Origin: an uncultured Bacteroides sp.
GTDB taxonomy: Bacteria > Bacteroidota > Bacteroidia > Bacteroidales > Bacteroidaceae
Assembly (NCBI GenBank): GCA_945607605.1
Contig: CALYZE010000015.1
Location: 1 to 45,262 of the forward strand
Length of the DNA stretch: 45,262 nucleotides
Direction of reading: 5' to 3'
Below the pieces are notes generated by a model that did no database searches, was not told the origin of the DNA, and saw only the letters and a list, made by a program, of their open reading frames with translations. Positions 26,172 to 34,192 of this stretch are shown here, piece after piece (within the stretch, counting starts at the first letter, position 1; every line of letters starts with the position of its first letter). A program made the position numbers and the translations under genes.

Positions 26172-27491
26172 TTAGGAGTTATAATTTCCCGTAAGAGCGG
26201 TTCCATCCTCATTGAAGTTTTCCAGACGAGCCCATACGATTTCATTGTCTAAAGCGTCATCATGAGGTACTTCTACACGAACATAGTTGGGAGTAAAACC
26301 ATGCATCGGAGTTCCGGGTTTGGAACGTTCCAACAACACCGGCATGGTCTGTCCGATATGACGGGCATAAAAGGCCCGTGTCTTCTCTTCTGAAAGCTCC
26401 AACAAGCGCTGACTCCGATGATGTTTTTCGGCTGGAGTGACCTCATGTTCTATTTTCAAAGCTTGCGTCCCGGGACGTTCCGAATAGCTGAACACATGAA
26501 GTTGTGTCACATCCAAGCTCTTAATAAATTCGTAGGCATGCTCAAAATAGTCATCTGTTTCACCACGAGTTCCTACAATAACATCCACTCCGATAAAACA
26601 ATCGGGCATCACCTCTTTTATTTTCTTTACTTTAGAAGCAAACAGGGCAGTGTCATAACGTCGACGCATCAACTTCAACACCTCGTCGCTACCCGACTGC
26701 AAAGGAATATGAAAATGAGGCATAAAACGTTTGGATTGAGACACAAATTCGATAATCTCATCGGTCAGCAGATTAGGTTCTATCGACGAAATTCGATAGC
26801 GTTCAATACCTTCCACTTCATCCAGAGCTTTCACTAAATCAAAGAATGTTTCTCCTGTACTTTTGCCAAAGTCGCCGATATTCACACCGGTAAGTACGAT
26901 CTCTTTTCCACCTTCAGCAGCTGCTTGACGAGCCTGTGCTACCATCGAAGCCACATTGCCGTTACGACTGCGTCCACGAGCCAAAGGAATGGTACAATAA
27001 GAGCAGTAATAATCACATCCATCCTGCACTTTTAAAAAGAATCTCGTCCGGTCACCGCGCGAACAAGAGGGTGCAAATGAACGGATGTCTTTCAGGGCTG
27101 AAGTGTATGCTTCACCCGTTTTGTGCTTTTGCAAATCACCTAAGTACTGCAACAAATCGCTCTTTTGTTCAGCTCCCAAAACGACATCAACCCCTTCTAT
27201 CTTCGCCACCGTATCTGGTTTCAACTGCGCATAACAGCCAGTCACAACTACGAAGGCACCCGGATGCTCTTTAACCAATTTATGAATCGCTTGCCGACAT
27301 TTTTTATCTGCCACTTCTGTGACCGAACAAGTGTTCACCACACAAATATCGGCCTTTTCTCCTTTACGTGCCGTACGCACGCCTGCTTCCTGCAAGATTT
27401 TACCTATAGTAGAGGTTTCTGAAAAGTTCAGTTTACACCCTAACGTATAGTAAACCACTGTCTTATCTTGAAATATATTGGTATCTATCAT
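26172..27491 (-). CDS. mtaB: tRNA t6A37 methylthiotransferase (MtaB-type radical SAM)
   Basis: This 439-residue enzyme adds a methylthio group to t6A at position 37 of tRNAs, giving ms2t6A. It has the N-terminal UPF0004 domain with Cys19, Cys55 and Cys86 for one Fe-S cluster. The radical-SAM CxxxCxxC is at Cys159, Cys163 and Cys166 (DGCDYYCSYC), and a C-terminal TRAM-like segment follows. VNTCSVTEVADKKCRQ and TGVNIGDFG place it with MtaB rather than MiaB or RimO. The start is the ATG at 27491: a -7 element at 27515-27522 lies inside the longer frame from 27557. It heads the probable operon mtaB-lpxL-like-GT2-mgsA. Confidence 0.92.
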   Translation of the reverse strand: MIDTNIFQDKTVVYYTLGCKLNFSETSTIGKILQEAGVRTARKGEKADICVVNTCSVTEVADKKCRQAIHKLVKEHPGAFVVVTGCYAQLKPDTVAKIEGVDVVLGAEQKSDLLQYLGDLQKHKTGEAYTSALKDIRSFAPSCSRGDRTRFFLKVQDGCDYYCSYCTIPLARGRSRNGNVASMVAQARQAAAEGGKEIVLTGVNIGDFGKSTGETFFDLVKALDEVEGIERYRISSIEPNLLTDEIIEFVSQSKRFMPHFHIPLQSGSDEVLKLMRRRYDTALFASKVKKIKEVMPDCFIGVDVIVGTRGETDDYFEHAYEFIKSLDVTQLHVFSYSERPGTQALKIEHEVTPAEKHHRSQRLLELSEEKTRAFYARHIGQTMPVLLERSKPGTPMHGFTPNYVRVEVPHDDALDNEIVWARLENFNEDGTALTGNYNS

Positions 27492-27514
27492 GAGCTTATA
27501 CACACATTTTGATG

Positions 27515-27522
27515 CAAAGATA
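27515..27522 (-). promoter_or_regulatory. -7 promoter element of mtaB
   Basis: The minus strand reads TATCTTTG, an exact TAnnTTTG match, 24 bases upstream of the ATG at 27491. It lies back-to-back with the acyl-CoA synthetase promoter. Confidence 0.6.
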
Positions 27523-27544
27523 TACATTATTAATCTATTTTTCC

Positions 27545-27552
27545 TACTTTTG
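27545..27552 (+). promoter_or_regulatory. -7 promoter element of the acyl-CoA synthetase gene
   Basis: TACTTTTG is an exact TAnnTTTG match, 24 bases upstream of the ATG at 27576. Its -33 zone overlaps that of the divergent mtaB promoter. Confidence 0.6.
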
Positions 27553-27575
27553 CACACTCAACTAATATTTGTGCA

Positions 27576-29249
27576 ATGATACAAGAAAATTTCATCAAAC
27601 TATACGAGCATAGCTTTCGTGAGAATTGGGACCTCCCCTGCTACACCGATTATGGAGAAGAGGAAAGTTACACCTACGGCCAAGTGGCTCAGGAGATTGC
27701 CAGATTGCATTTGCTTTTTAAACATTGTCAGTTGCGACGCGGTGATAAAATTGCCATTATCGGAAAAAACAATGCCCGTTGGTGCATAGCTTATATGGCT
27801 ACCGTTACTTATGGCGGTATTGTAGTGCCCATCTTACAAGATTTTAACCCCAACGACGTACATCATATCGTCAACCATTCTGAATCTGTATTCTTCTTTA
27901 CGAGCGATACCATTTGGGATCATTTAGAAGAAGAGAAGCTGACCGGATTGCGTGGAGTATTTTCCTTAAGTGATTTCCGTTGCCTATATCAACGTGATGG
28001 AGAGACCATTCAACGCTTCCTCAAACATCTGGATAACGAAATGGAGAAAACCTATCCGAAAGGTTTTCATAAGGAAAATGTGCTTTACACCGATCTTTCC
28101 AATGACAAAGTAATGTTATTAAACTACACTTCCGGAACTACAGGTTTTAGTAAGGGAGTTATGCTGACCGGCAATAACTTGGCAGGAAATGTTACTTTTG
28201 GAATTCGAACCGGATTATTAAAAAAAGGAGATAAAGTACTATCTTTCTTACCCTTGGCGCATGCGTATGGTTGTGCATTCGACTTTCTTACTGCAACAGC
28301 AGTAGGTACACACGTCACCCTACTAGGCAAGGCTCCTTCTCCAAAGATTCTGATGAAGGCATTTGAAGAGGTAAAACCGAATCTGATTATTACAGTGCCT
28401 CTCGTCATTGAGAAGATATATAAGAATGTTATCCAACCCATTATCAACAAGAAAACAATGAAATGGGCGCTAAGCATTCCCTTGTTGGATGGACAGATAT
28501 ACGGCCAGATACGCAAAAAATTAGTCGACGCCCTCGGTGGACGTTTTAAAGAAGTGATTATAGGCGGTGCAGCCATGAATCCTGAAGTAGAAGAGTTTTT
28601 CCATCGCATTAAATTTCCCTTTACCATTGGCTATGGAATGACTGAGTGCGCCCCTCTTATCAGCTACGCTTCTTGGAACGAATTTGCACCCACCTCATCC
28701 GGACGCGTACTCGACATTATGGAAGCACGAGTTTATAAAGAAAATCCGGAGGATAAGCTTGGTGAAATACAAGTGCGTGGCGAAAACGTAATGGCAGGTT
28801 ATTACAAAAACCCTGAAGCAACCAAAGAGGTATTCACGGAAGATGGATGGTTGCGTACCGGAGACCTTGGCACGATCGATGAAAACAACAATGTTTATAT
28901 CCGTGGGCGCAGTAAAACCATGATTCTCAGTTCCAGTGGGCAAAATATTTTCCCCGAAGAAATTGAAGCGCGCCTCAACAACCTGCCTTTCGTTTTAGAA
29001 AGTCTTGTGGTTGAACGAAATAAGAGACTCATTGCTTTGGTTTATGCCGATTATGAAGCACTCGATTCTTTAGGTTTGAATCAACCTGAAAACCTCAAAA
29101 CCATCATGGATGAAAATCTCAAAAATCTGAATAGTAGCGTTGCCACTTACGAAAAAGTAAGCCAAATCCAACTTTATCCTACAGAATTTGAAAAAACACC
29201 CAAAAGAAGCATCAAGAGATACTTGTACAACACCATTACAGAAGAATAA
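27576..29249 (+). CDS. Long-chain acyl-CoA/acyl-ACP synthetase (AMP-forming)
   Basis: This 557-residue ANL-superfamily enzyme activates a carboxylic acid as acyl-AMP and then passes it to CoA or ACP. Motifs are the P-loop YTSGTTGFSKGV (184-195), VIIGGAAMNPEVEEFF, GYGMTECAPLISY, RTGDLG and the hinge SGQNIFPEEIE. The C-terminal lysine region is TPKRSIKRYLY. It resembles FadD/AasS-type long-chain synthetases and most likely recycles exogenous or released fatty acids for lipid synthesis, since Bacteroides are not known for beta-oxidation. It is a single gene divergent from mtaB. Confidence 0.88.
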   Translation: MIQENFIKLYEHSFRENWDLPCYTDYGEEESYTYGQVAQEIARLHLLFKHCQLRRGDKIAIIGKNNARWCIAYMATVTYGGIVVPILQDFNPNDVHHIVNHSESVFFFTSDTIWDHLEEEKLTGLRGVFSLSDFRCLYQRDGETIQRFLKHLDNEMEKTYPKGFHKENVLYTDLSNDKVMLLNYTSGTTGFSKGVMLTGNNLAGNVTFGIRTGLLKKGDKVLSFLPLAHAYGCAFDFLTATAVGTHVTLLGKAPSPKILMKAFEEVKPNLIITVPLVIEKIYKNVIQPIINKKTMKWALSIPLLDGQIYGQIRKKLVDALGGRFKEVIIGGAAMNPEVEEFFHRIKFPFTIGYGMTECAPLISYASWNEFAPTSSGRVLDIMEARVYKENPEDKLGEIQVRGENVMAGYYKNPEATKEVFTEDGWLRTGDLGTIDENNNVYIRGRSKTMILSSSGQNIFPEEIEARLNNLPFVLESLVVERNKRLIALVYADYEALDSLGLNQPENLKTIMDENLKNLNSSVATYEKVSQIQLYPTEFEKTPKRSIKRYLYNTITEE

Positions 29250-29348
29250 TATGTTGTGAAACACATAAATATCTTCTAAAACAGCCTCTGTTTTAAAAAA
29301 AGATAAAAAAAAGTTGGCCTTTCGAGAACAACGTATTTAAAAAGTACA

Positions 29349-29356
29349 TACCTTTG
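29349..29356 (+). promoter_or_regulatory. -7 promoter element of the alanine-rich lipoprotein gene
   Basis: TACCTTTG is an exact TAnnTTTG match, 51 bases upstream of the ATG at 29408, giving a leader of about 45 bases. Confidence 0.6.
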
Positions 29357-29407
29357 CAATGTTTTAATAAAGCAATTGATTGTATTACGTTTTAAAAAGT
29401 AAAGAAA

Positions 29408-29617
29408 ATGAAAAAATTAGTTTTGATGGCCGTAGCTATCGTAGCAGTATCTTTCGCATCTTGTGGTAACAAAGCAGTTAACGCTGAACAAGCAGCAGCT
29501 GATTCAATCCGTATCGCTGATTCAATCGCAGCTGTAGAAGCAGCAGCAGCAGAAGCAGCAGCAGAAGCAGCAGCTGATACTGTAGTAGCAGATAGCACAG
29601 TGGTTGTAGCTGAATAA
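29408..29617 (+). CDS. Small alanine-rich lipoprotein
   Basis: This 69-residue protein has a lipoprotein signal peptide ending in the lipobox FASC with Cys19. The mature part is about 50 residues made almost only of Ala, Glu, Asp, Val, Ser and Thr, with a repeating EAAAEAAAEAAAD-like stretch likely to form a single acidic helix. The matching DNA is an imperfect GCA/GAA triplet array (about 29530-29575). It is a real gene by its promoter, lipobox and following terminator. Size and composition recall small surface-anchored helical lipoproteins, but no function can be assigned. Confidence 0.8.
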   Translation: MKKLVLMAVAIVAVSFASCGNKAVNAEQAAADSIRIADSIAAVEAAAAEAAAEAAADTVVADSTVVVAE

Positions 29618-29643
29618 TTTCAGTACAACACTTGAGAGAATTG

Positions 29644-29680
29644 AAAGTCTGACGTGCGAAAGCACACCAGACTTTTTTTT
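29644..29680 (+). terminator. Rho-independent terminator of the small lipoprotein gene
   Basis: AAAGTCTG (29644-29651) pairs with CAGACTTT (29668-29675), with an inner GTGC-GAAA-GCAC hairpin. An eight-base T-run follows (29673-29680). Confidence 0.9.
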
Positions 29681-29715
29681 ATGCCTTTCTGTTTTACTTC
29701 TTCGGGAGTATCCCA

Positions 29716-29755
29716 CAAAAAAAGCCCGGTTCATAAAACCAGGCTTCTCTTTTTA
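29716..29755 (-). terminator. Terminator of the rpsF-rpsR-rplI operon (possibly bidirectional)
   Basis: On the minus strand AAGCCTGGTT (29746-29737) pairs with AACCGGGCTT (29731-29722), with one G-T wobble and a 5-base loop. A run of seven or eight T follows. The plus strand also has TCTCTTTTT after the stem, so it may back up the lipoprotein terminator. Confidence 0.85.
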
Positions 29756-29767
29756 TAGGAAGTATTA

Positions 29768-30217
29768 TTAAGCTTCTTCAGCAACTACTTCAAAAGGAAT
29801 TTCTACAGAAACTTCTTTGTGTAGTTTAACAATAGCTTTGTAGCTACCAACTTCTTTTACTGCCTCTTTTACAACGATGACCTTACGATCTACATTGTGG
29901 CCTAATTTAGCCAACTCTTCAGCAATTTGAATATTAGTAACAGAACCAAAGATAGTACCAGTAGAGCTAACTTTCGTAGCAATCGTCAAAGATACACCTT
30001 CTAATTTAGCAGCTTGCTCTTCAGCATCTTTTTTGATTTTCTCCAACTTATGAGCACGTTGCTTCAGTTCTTCAGCCAACATCTTCTTTGCAGACGGAGA
30101 AGCAATAATAGCTTTTCCAGTCGGGATGAGGTAGTTACGACCGTAGCCAGACTTAACAGTTACGATGTCGTTCTTATAACCCAAGTTAATTACGTCTTCT
30201 TTTAATATAATTTCCAT
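29768..30217 (-). CDS. rplI: 50S ribosomal protein bL9
   Basis: This 149-residue protein has the N-terminal rRNA-binding domain [20 protein letters not shown] with [13 protein letters not shown], a long connecting helix rich in Lys/Glu and a C-terminal domain ([15 protein letters not shown]). It is the last gene of the operon rpsF-rpsR-rplI. Unlike most genes in the window it has a clear Shine-Dalgarno: the minus strand reads AGGAGGAGGAAAGT just before the ATG. Confidence 0.97.
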   Translation of the reverse strand: MEIILKEDVINLGYKNDIVTVKSGYGRNYLIPTGKAIIASPSAKKMLAEELKQRAHKLEKIKKDAEEQAAKLEGVSLTIATKVSSTGTIFGSVTNIQIAEELAKLGHNVDRKVIVVKEAVKEVGSYKAIVKLHKEVSVEIPFEVVAEEA

Positions 30218-30232
30218 ACTTTCCTCCTCCTA

Positions 30233-30505
30233 TTATTTCATCATGTCAGTTACATAAGGCAGCAACGCCAAGTGACGTGCTCTCTTCACAGCTTGAGCTA
30301 CACGACGTTGGAACTTCAAAGAAGTACCGGTAATACGACGCGGAAGGATCTTACCTTGCTCATTCAAGAATTTCTTCAAGAATTCGGGATCTTTGTAATC
30401 GATGTACTTAATACCACTCTTTTTGAAACGGCAGTATTTCTTCTTTTTAACATCTACTGAGGGCGGAGTTAAATATCTGATTTCTGATTGAACTTGTTGA
30501 GCCAT
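30233..30505 (-). CDS. rpsR: 30S ribosomal protein bS18
   Basis: This 90-residue protein shows the bS18 core: [38 protein letters not shown] and [18 protein letters not shown]. It binds the 30S platform with bS6. Only two bases separate it from the rpsF stop codon. A strong Shine-Dalgarno (AAAGGAGG at 30520-30513, 7 bases before the ATG) is embedded in the last codons of rpsF, which is unusual for Bacteroidota. Confidence 0.97.
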   Translation of the reverse strand: MAQQVQSEIRYLTPPSVDVKKKKYCRFKKSGIKYIDYKDPEFLKKFLNEQGKILPRRITGTSLKFQRRVAQAVKRARHLALLPYVTDMMK

Positions 30506-30507
30506 GA

Positions 30508-30852
30508 TTAATCCTCCTTTTTAGTTGATTTAACATTTCTTCTCTTCGTAGCATATTCAGCAGCGTACTTGTCTTGTTTGAAAGTCAAGAAACGGATAAC
30601 GCGCTCGTCACGACGGAAGTTAATTTCCAGTTTTTCAATGACAGCAGGATCTGCATTGAACTCAATCAGCTGATAGAAACCGGTTGACTTCTTCTGGATT
30701 GGATAAGCCAGTTTTTTCAGTCCCCAGTTTTCTTCATTTACAATCTCAGCACCTTCAGCAGTAAGGATGCCTTTGAATTTTTCTACCGCTTCCTTCATCT
30801 GAACATCAGACAAAACGGGAGTTAAAATGAAAACGGTTTCGTATTGATTCAT
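30508..30852 (-). CDS. rpsF: 30S ribosomal protein bS6
   Basis: This 114-residue protein has the bS6 fold: [35 protein letters not shown] and [16 protein letters not shown]. It is the first gene of the rpsF-rpsR-rplI operon and has no Shine-Dalgarno itself. A consensus promoter lies upstream. In Bacteroidia bS6, bS18 and bS21 together form the pocket that hides the 16S rRNA 3' tail. Confidence 0.97.
   Translation of the reverse strand: MNQYETVFILTPVLSDVQMKEAVEKFKGILTAEGAEIVNEENWGLKKLAYPIQKKSTGFYQLIEFNADPAVIEKLEINFRRDERVIRFLTFKQDKYAAEYATKRRNVKSTKKED
30513..30520 (-). promoter_or_regulatory. Strong Shine-Dalgarno of rpsR inside the end of rpsF
   Basis: The minus strand reads AAAGGAGG with a 7-base spacer to the rpsR ATG. 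It is formed by the Lys-Lys-Glu-Asp codons that end rpsF. Most other starts in the window have no such site. Confidence 0.85.
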
Positions 30853-30898
30853 ACTCGTTTAATTAAATAAATAAATTATTCGTTTAAAAAATGCGGTG

Positions 30899-30929
30899 CA
30901 AAGGTATGTATTTTATTTTGAACCACAAA
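30899..30929 (-). promoter_or_regulatory. Promoter of the rpsF-rpsR-rplI operon
   Basis: The minus strand has TTTG (30929-30926), a 19-base spacer and TACCTTTG (30906-30899). Both elements match the consensus exactly. The leader before the ATG at 30852 is about 40 bases. Confidence 0.75.
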
Positions 30930-30979
30930 CATTTAATGTTTTTTTATGCCCCAATATAGGATTTATCAGGGAAGAAAAG

Positions 30980-30987
30980 TATCTTTG
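30980..30987 (+). promoter_or_regulatory. -7 promoter element of the marR-like gene
   Basis: TATCTTTG is an exact TAnnTTTG match, 24 bases upstream of the ATG at 31012. It rules against the longer frame beginning at 30946. Confidence 0.55.
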
Positions 30988-31011
30988 CAAGGTTGTTTAA
31001 ACAATAATTTC

Positions 31012-31458
31012 ATGATAGAGCAATTTAACTTTGATATCCGGCTCATATTTGCTATACTTAATGGCAAAGTCTCAGCTGCAATTAATCGCAAACTATCTCG
31101 GAACTTCCGCCAAAACGGTCTGGAAATTACTCCGGAACAGTGGACCGTGCTCATCTTTTTATGGGAGAAAGATGGAGTGACGCAGCAAGAGTTGTGCAAT
31201 GCAACCTTTAAAGACAAGCCCAGTATGACGCGCCTCATTGACAATATGGAGCGCCAACATCTTGTAGTACGCATATCTGATAAAAAGGATCGACGTACCA
31301 ACTTGATTCATCTCACTAAAGACGGAAAAGAACTGGAAGAAAAGGCACGTATTCTCGCTAATCAAACGCTCAAGGAAGCCTTGCATGGCATTACTCTTGA
31401 AGAATTAAGCGTCAGCCAGGAGGTATTGAGAAAAATATTCTTCAACACCAAAGACTGA
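31012..31458 (+). CDS. MarR-family transcriptional regulator
   Basis: This 148-residue protein has a central winged helix-turn-helix: LEITPEQWTVLIFLWEKDG, VTQQELCNATFKDKPSMTRL as the HTH, and the wing RISDKKDRRTNLIHLTKDGK. N- and C-terminal helices would form the dimer interface. MarR proteins usually repress neighbouring efflux or stress genes and respond to phenolic or oxidative ligands. The neighbours here are ribosomal genes (divergent) and a tiny membrane protein gene (216 bases downstream), so the target is not obvious. The ATG at 31012 is set by the promoter and by family alignment. Confidence 0.9.
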   Translation: MIEQFNFDIRLIFAILNGKVSAAINRKLSRNFRQNGLEITPEQWTVLIFLWEKDGVTQQELCNATFKDKPSMTRLIDNMERQHLVVRISDKKDRRTNLIHLTKDGKELEEKARILANQTLKEALHGITLEELSVSQEVLRKIFFNTKD

Positions 31459-31674
31459 GTTGTTATTCCCACTAATCAACCATTCAAATTAAATTGTGAA
31501 TAGTTCTGTATCAAGGTAGTAAACAAGCCTCAAAACCTCATTTCTGAAACTTCTCCCTCCATTCTTCATTAAAATATAGTTTTTTTGCAGAAATTATTTC
31601 GCTTGTTAAAGAATTATGCTTTCCTTTGTGACAATTATACGAATGAGAATAATAATCTATTAAAATACACACAC

Positions 31675-31851
31675 ATGAAAGGCTTATTAAAAAATCTAGG
31701 ATTGATATTAATCTTGGTAGGAGCTCTAATCCTCGTTGCATGTTCTTTTACCGGCAATGTTAATAACAATACAATTTTAGGTACATCCATTGTACTAGTT
31801 ATTGTTGGATTGATTTCTTATATTGCTATCAATAAAAAAATTGCAGATTGA
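31675..31851 (+). CDS. Small two-helix membrane protein, unknown function
   Basis: This 58-residue protein has two hydrophobic helices, about residues 7-25 (LGLILILVGALILVACSF) and 33-52 (ILGTSIVLVIVGLISYIAI), joined by a short Asn-rich turn, with basic ends. The first helix ends in VACSF, but this lacks a good lipobox context. A perfect terminator follows just 10 bases after the stop, supporting that it is expressed. The start is chosen at the ATG at 31675. I do not recognise a family. Confidence 0.65.
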   Translation: MKGLLKNLGLILILVGALILVACSFTGNVNNNTILGTSIVLVIVGLISYIAINKKIAD

Positions 31852-31861
31852 TATTAAGAAA

Positions 31862-31910
31862 AAGGAAATAAAAAAGGCGGTTGCAATGCAATCGCCTTTT
31901 TTATTTCCTT
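31862..31910. terminator. Bidirectional terminator between the small membrane protein gene and rprY
   Basis: Arms at 31862-31885 and 31887-31910 are complementary over 24 positions with one G-T wobble, centred on GCGGTTGCA/TGCAATCGC. A-runs and T-runs on both sides make it work in both directions for the convergent genes. Confidence 0.92.
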
Positions 31911-31930
31911 TGCCAAAAGCAGGGAAAGAG

Positions 31931-32632
31931 TTAAGACTCAGCCTCCGGAGTAATCAGTTTATATCCTTTTCCATGGATATTGATAATTTCGATAGAAGTA
32001 TCTTCTTTCAAATGTTTACGCAGCTTCGTGATATACACATCCATACTACGTGCATTGAAATAGTTGTCATCAATCCAAATCGTCTTCAAAGCAAAGTCAC
32101 GTTGCAGAATTTCATTGGCATGTGCACAAAGCAAACCAAGCAATTCAGATTCTTTAGTAGTCAATTTAGTCTGCTTTTCAGCTGTTGACAGAATCTGTTT
32201 TTGAGTGTCAAACGTAAACTTGCCAATTTTATAGATATTGCTTTCTTTATTCTTCTTGCCACGAACGCGTCTCAAGATAGCTTCAATTCTAAAAGTCAAT
32301 TCTTCCATACTAAACGGCTTGGTGATATAATCATCCGCACCAATTTTGAAACCTTCCAGAATATCCTCTTTCAGCGTTTTTGCCGTCAAGAAAATAATAG
32401 GGATTTCAGCGTTTGCAGCACGAACTTCCTGAGCCAATGTAAAGCCATCTTTTTTCGGCATCATGACATCGAATACACACAAGTCATATTTGTTCTTTAG
32501 AAAAGCTTTGTATCCTGCTTCTCCATCGGGATATAACTCGGCAGCGTAACCTTTAGCCTGTAAATATTCTCTTAAAAGCATGCCAAGATTTTCATCATCT
32601 TCGCATAATAAAATACGCAGTTTCTCGTCCAT
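31931..32632 (-). CDS. rprY: OmpR-family response regulator RprY
   Basis: This 233-residue protein has a receiver domain with acidic pocket Asp12/Asp13 (CEDDE), phospho-acceptor Asp55 (CVFDVMMPKKDG) and LTAKT plus ITKPFS. An OmpR/PhoB winged-helix domain follows (about 130-230: TTKESELLGLLC, RSMDVYITKLRKHL, IHGKGYKL). The start is the ATG at 32632, five bases after the rprX stop; an upstream TTG would overlap rprX. It is the partner of the kinase RprX and matches the Bacteroides RprXY pair. Its targets are not shown; direct repeats upstream of rprX are a candidate operator. Confidence 0.9.
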   Translation of the reverse strand: MDEKLRILLCEDDENLGMLLREYLQAKGYAAELYPDGEAGYKAFLKNKYDLCVFDVMMPKKDGFTLAQEVRAANAEIPIIFLTAKTLKEDILEGFKIGADDYITKPFSMEELTFRIEAILRRVRGKKNKESNIYKIGKFTFDTQKQILSTAEKQTKLTTKESELLGLLCAHANEILQRDFALKTIWIDDNYFNARSMDVYITKLRKHLKEDTSIEIINIHGKGYKLITPEAES

Positions 32633-32637
32633 ATCAA

Positions 32638-34179
32638 TCAATTTTTTAATAAAGGTAATGCAATAACAAATTTAGCTCCCACGTTAACCTCACTCTCTGC
32701 CCGGATAATTCCCTTATGATCCATAATAATTTTTCTCACATAAGCCAAACCCAAACCGAAGCCTTTAACATCGTGCAGATTACCTGTATGCACACGATAG
32801 AACTTTTCAAATATCTTCTTTAAATTTTCTTTCTTAATACCAATACCATTGTCTTGGATCGAAATCATCAGTTTTCCCGGTTCATTCCAAGTTTTCACAA
32901 TCAGCAGCAAATCCGCATCCGGACGTTTATACTTCACTGCATTATCCATCAGATTGAAAATAACATTGGTGATATGCATCTCATCAGCAAAGATCGTAGG
33001 ATCGCTGGCATTAAGTTCTGATTCAACCTTGCCATTATAGCGCTCCACCTTCAAAGCAAATGTATTGATAACACCTGCTATCAACTCATTAGCATCAAGT
33101 TCCTTCATCTTCAAAGTGGCCTTCTGACGATCAAACATCGACATCTGAAGCACTTTTTCAACTTGAAACCTCAAGCGTTTTGTTTCATCATTTATGACAC
33201 CTGATATATGCTGAAACATAGCCGGGGACTTGCCCACAGCCGGGTCTTTCAACATTTGCGCCGCCAACGAGATAGTTGATATAGGCGTTTTGAACTCGTG
33301 CGTCATATTGTTAATAAAGTCATTCTTCATCTCCGTCAGTTTCTTTTGGCGGAACACGATATAAATCGTGAAGATGAATGTTACTAACAAAACAAGAGTG
33401 AATATCATAGAAGGTATCATAAAGCTTACCGAGTCAAAAATGTAATCTCTTTTACCCGGAAAGTGTATCTTTACAATACTCATACGAGCCGGAGGGTCAT
33501 TCAGAAACAACGGCTGGGAATAAGAATATTCACTTCCCTCGTCACTATAATCTGAGCAGCGATAAACCTCCCTACCATCCTTATCTACCACTCTGAAATG
33601 GTACTTCAAATCAATGCCATTATCAACTAACCCTGCTTTCAGATATTGATCTAAATTTCTAAAATTAACACGTTCAGCTACAGGTTTGTCTTTGGCATTA
33701 TACACCATTTGCAAAACGACTTCATCTACCAATGCACGCTGATAAAGATAACGGTTTTTAAGCATCTCCATCTGCGAGCGTGAGGTTTGAGGTATCGTTT
33801 TGGTTCCGTGCTTGCGTGAAATCATTGCCCGTGGCAATTCAGAAGGCTTGTTACTAAAGCTTTTGAGTTCTATAGAAGAGTGAACGCTACCATCCGGAGC
33901 TGTCATCACAAACCGCTGAGTCTGTACTACTCCACTGGAATTTTGCGATTGTTCCCATGCCTTCTTTTCTGCATCAGAGATATCTTCATTCAACCAACGT
34001 TCAACTTCTTCGGACTCTACTCCTTTTGAGGCGGTCATCAATGCACGCTTCACGGATTCATCAAACTGCTCGTTACGCATCTTCACCATTTCCTCTATAT
34101 AGCTGATCTGTAAATACAGCAAGCTAAGGAAGGAGAGACCCATCACGACGCCTAATATCCATATTGTTGACTTCTTCAT
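32638..34179 (-). CDS. rprX: Sensor histidine kinase RprX
   Basis: This 513-residue kinase has transmembrane helices at about 5-25 and 253-276 enclosing a periplasmic sensor domain of about 225 residues. The HisKA phospho-acceptor is His294 in NNMTHEFKTPIS. The ATPase domain has N-box NVIFNLMDNAVKYK, DNGIGIKKEN and GFGLGLAYV. It phosphorylates RprY, whose gene begins five bases after its stop. The ATG at 34179 is preferred to a GTG two codons earlier. An exact -7 element at 34185-34192 almost touches the ATG, so a nearly leaderless mRNA or a different promoter must be assumed. Confidence 0.9.
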   Translation of the reverse strand: MKKSTIWILGVVMGLSFLSLLYLQISYIEEMVKMRNEQFDESVKRALMTASKGVESEEVERWLNEDISDAEKKAWEQSQNSSGVVQTQRFVMTAPDGSVHSSIELKSFSNKPSELPRAMISRKHGTKTIPQTSRSQMEMLKNRYLYQRALVDEVVLQMVYNAKDKPVAERVNFRNLDQYLKAGLVDNGIDLKYHFRVVDKDGREVYRCSDYSDEGSEYSYSQPLFLNDPPARMSIVKIHFPGKRDYIFDSVSFMIPSMIFTLVLLVTFIFTIYIVFRQKKLTEMKNDFINNMTHEFKTPISTISLAAQMLKDPAVGKSPAMFQHISGVINDETKRLRFQVEKVLQMSMFDRQKATLKMKELDANELIAGVINTFALKVERYNGKVESELNASDPTIFADEMHITNVIFNLMDNAVKYKRPDADLLLIVKTWNEPGKLMISIQDNGIGIKKENLKKIFEKFYRVHTGNLHDVKGFGLGLAYVRKIIMDHKGIIRAESEVNVGAKFVIALPLLKN

Positions 34180-34184
34180 AGTCA

Positions 34185-34192
34185 CAAAATTA
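34185..34192 (-). promoter_or_regulatory. Possible -7 element of rprXY (would give a near-leaderless mRNA)
   Basis: The minus strand reads TAATTTTG, matching TAnnTTTG, but it ends only 5 bases before the ATG at 34179. Either the transcript has almost no leader or the match is chance. Confidence 0.3.

Noticed and set aside
29392-29598. Minus-strand Ala/Ser-rich frame opposite the small lipoprotein
   Set aside because: It is the mirror of the GCA/GAA repeat; the plus-strand frame has lipobox, promoter and terminator, the minus-strand frame has none.
30853-30895. S6:S18 ribosomal-protein leader RNA before rpsF
   Set aside because: The leader is only about 40 bases and A+T-rich, with no clear stem and CCG bulge that I could support.
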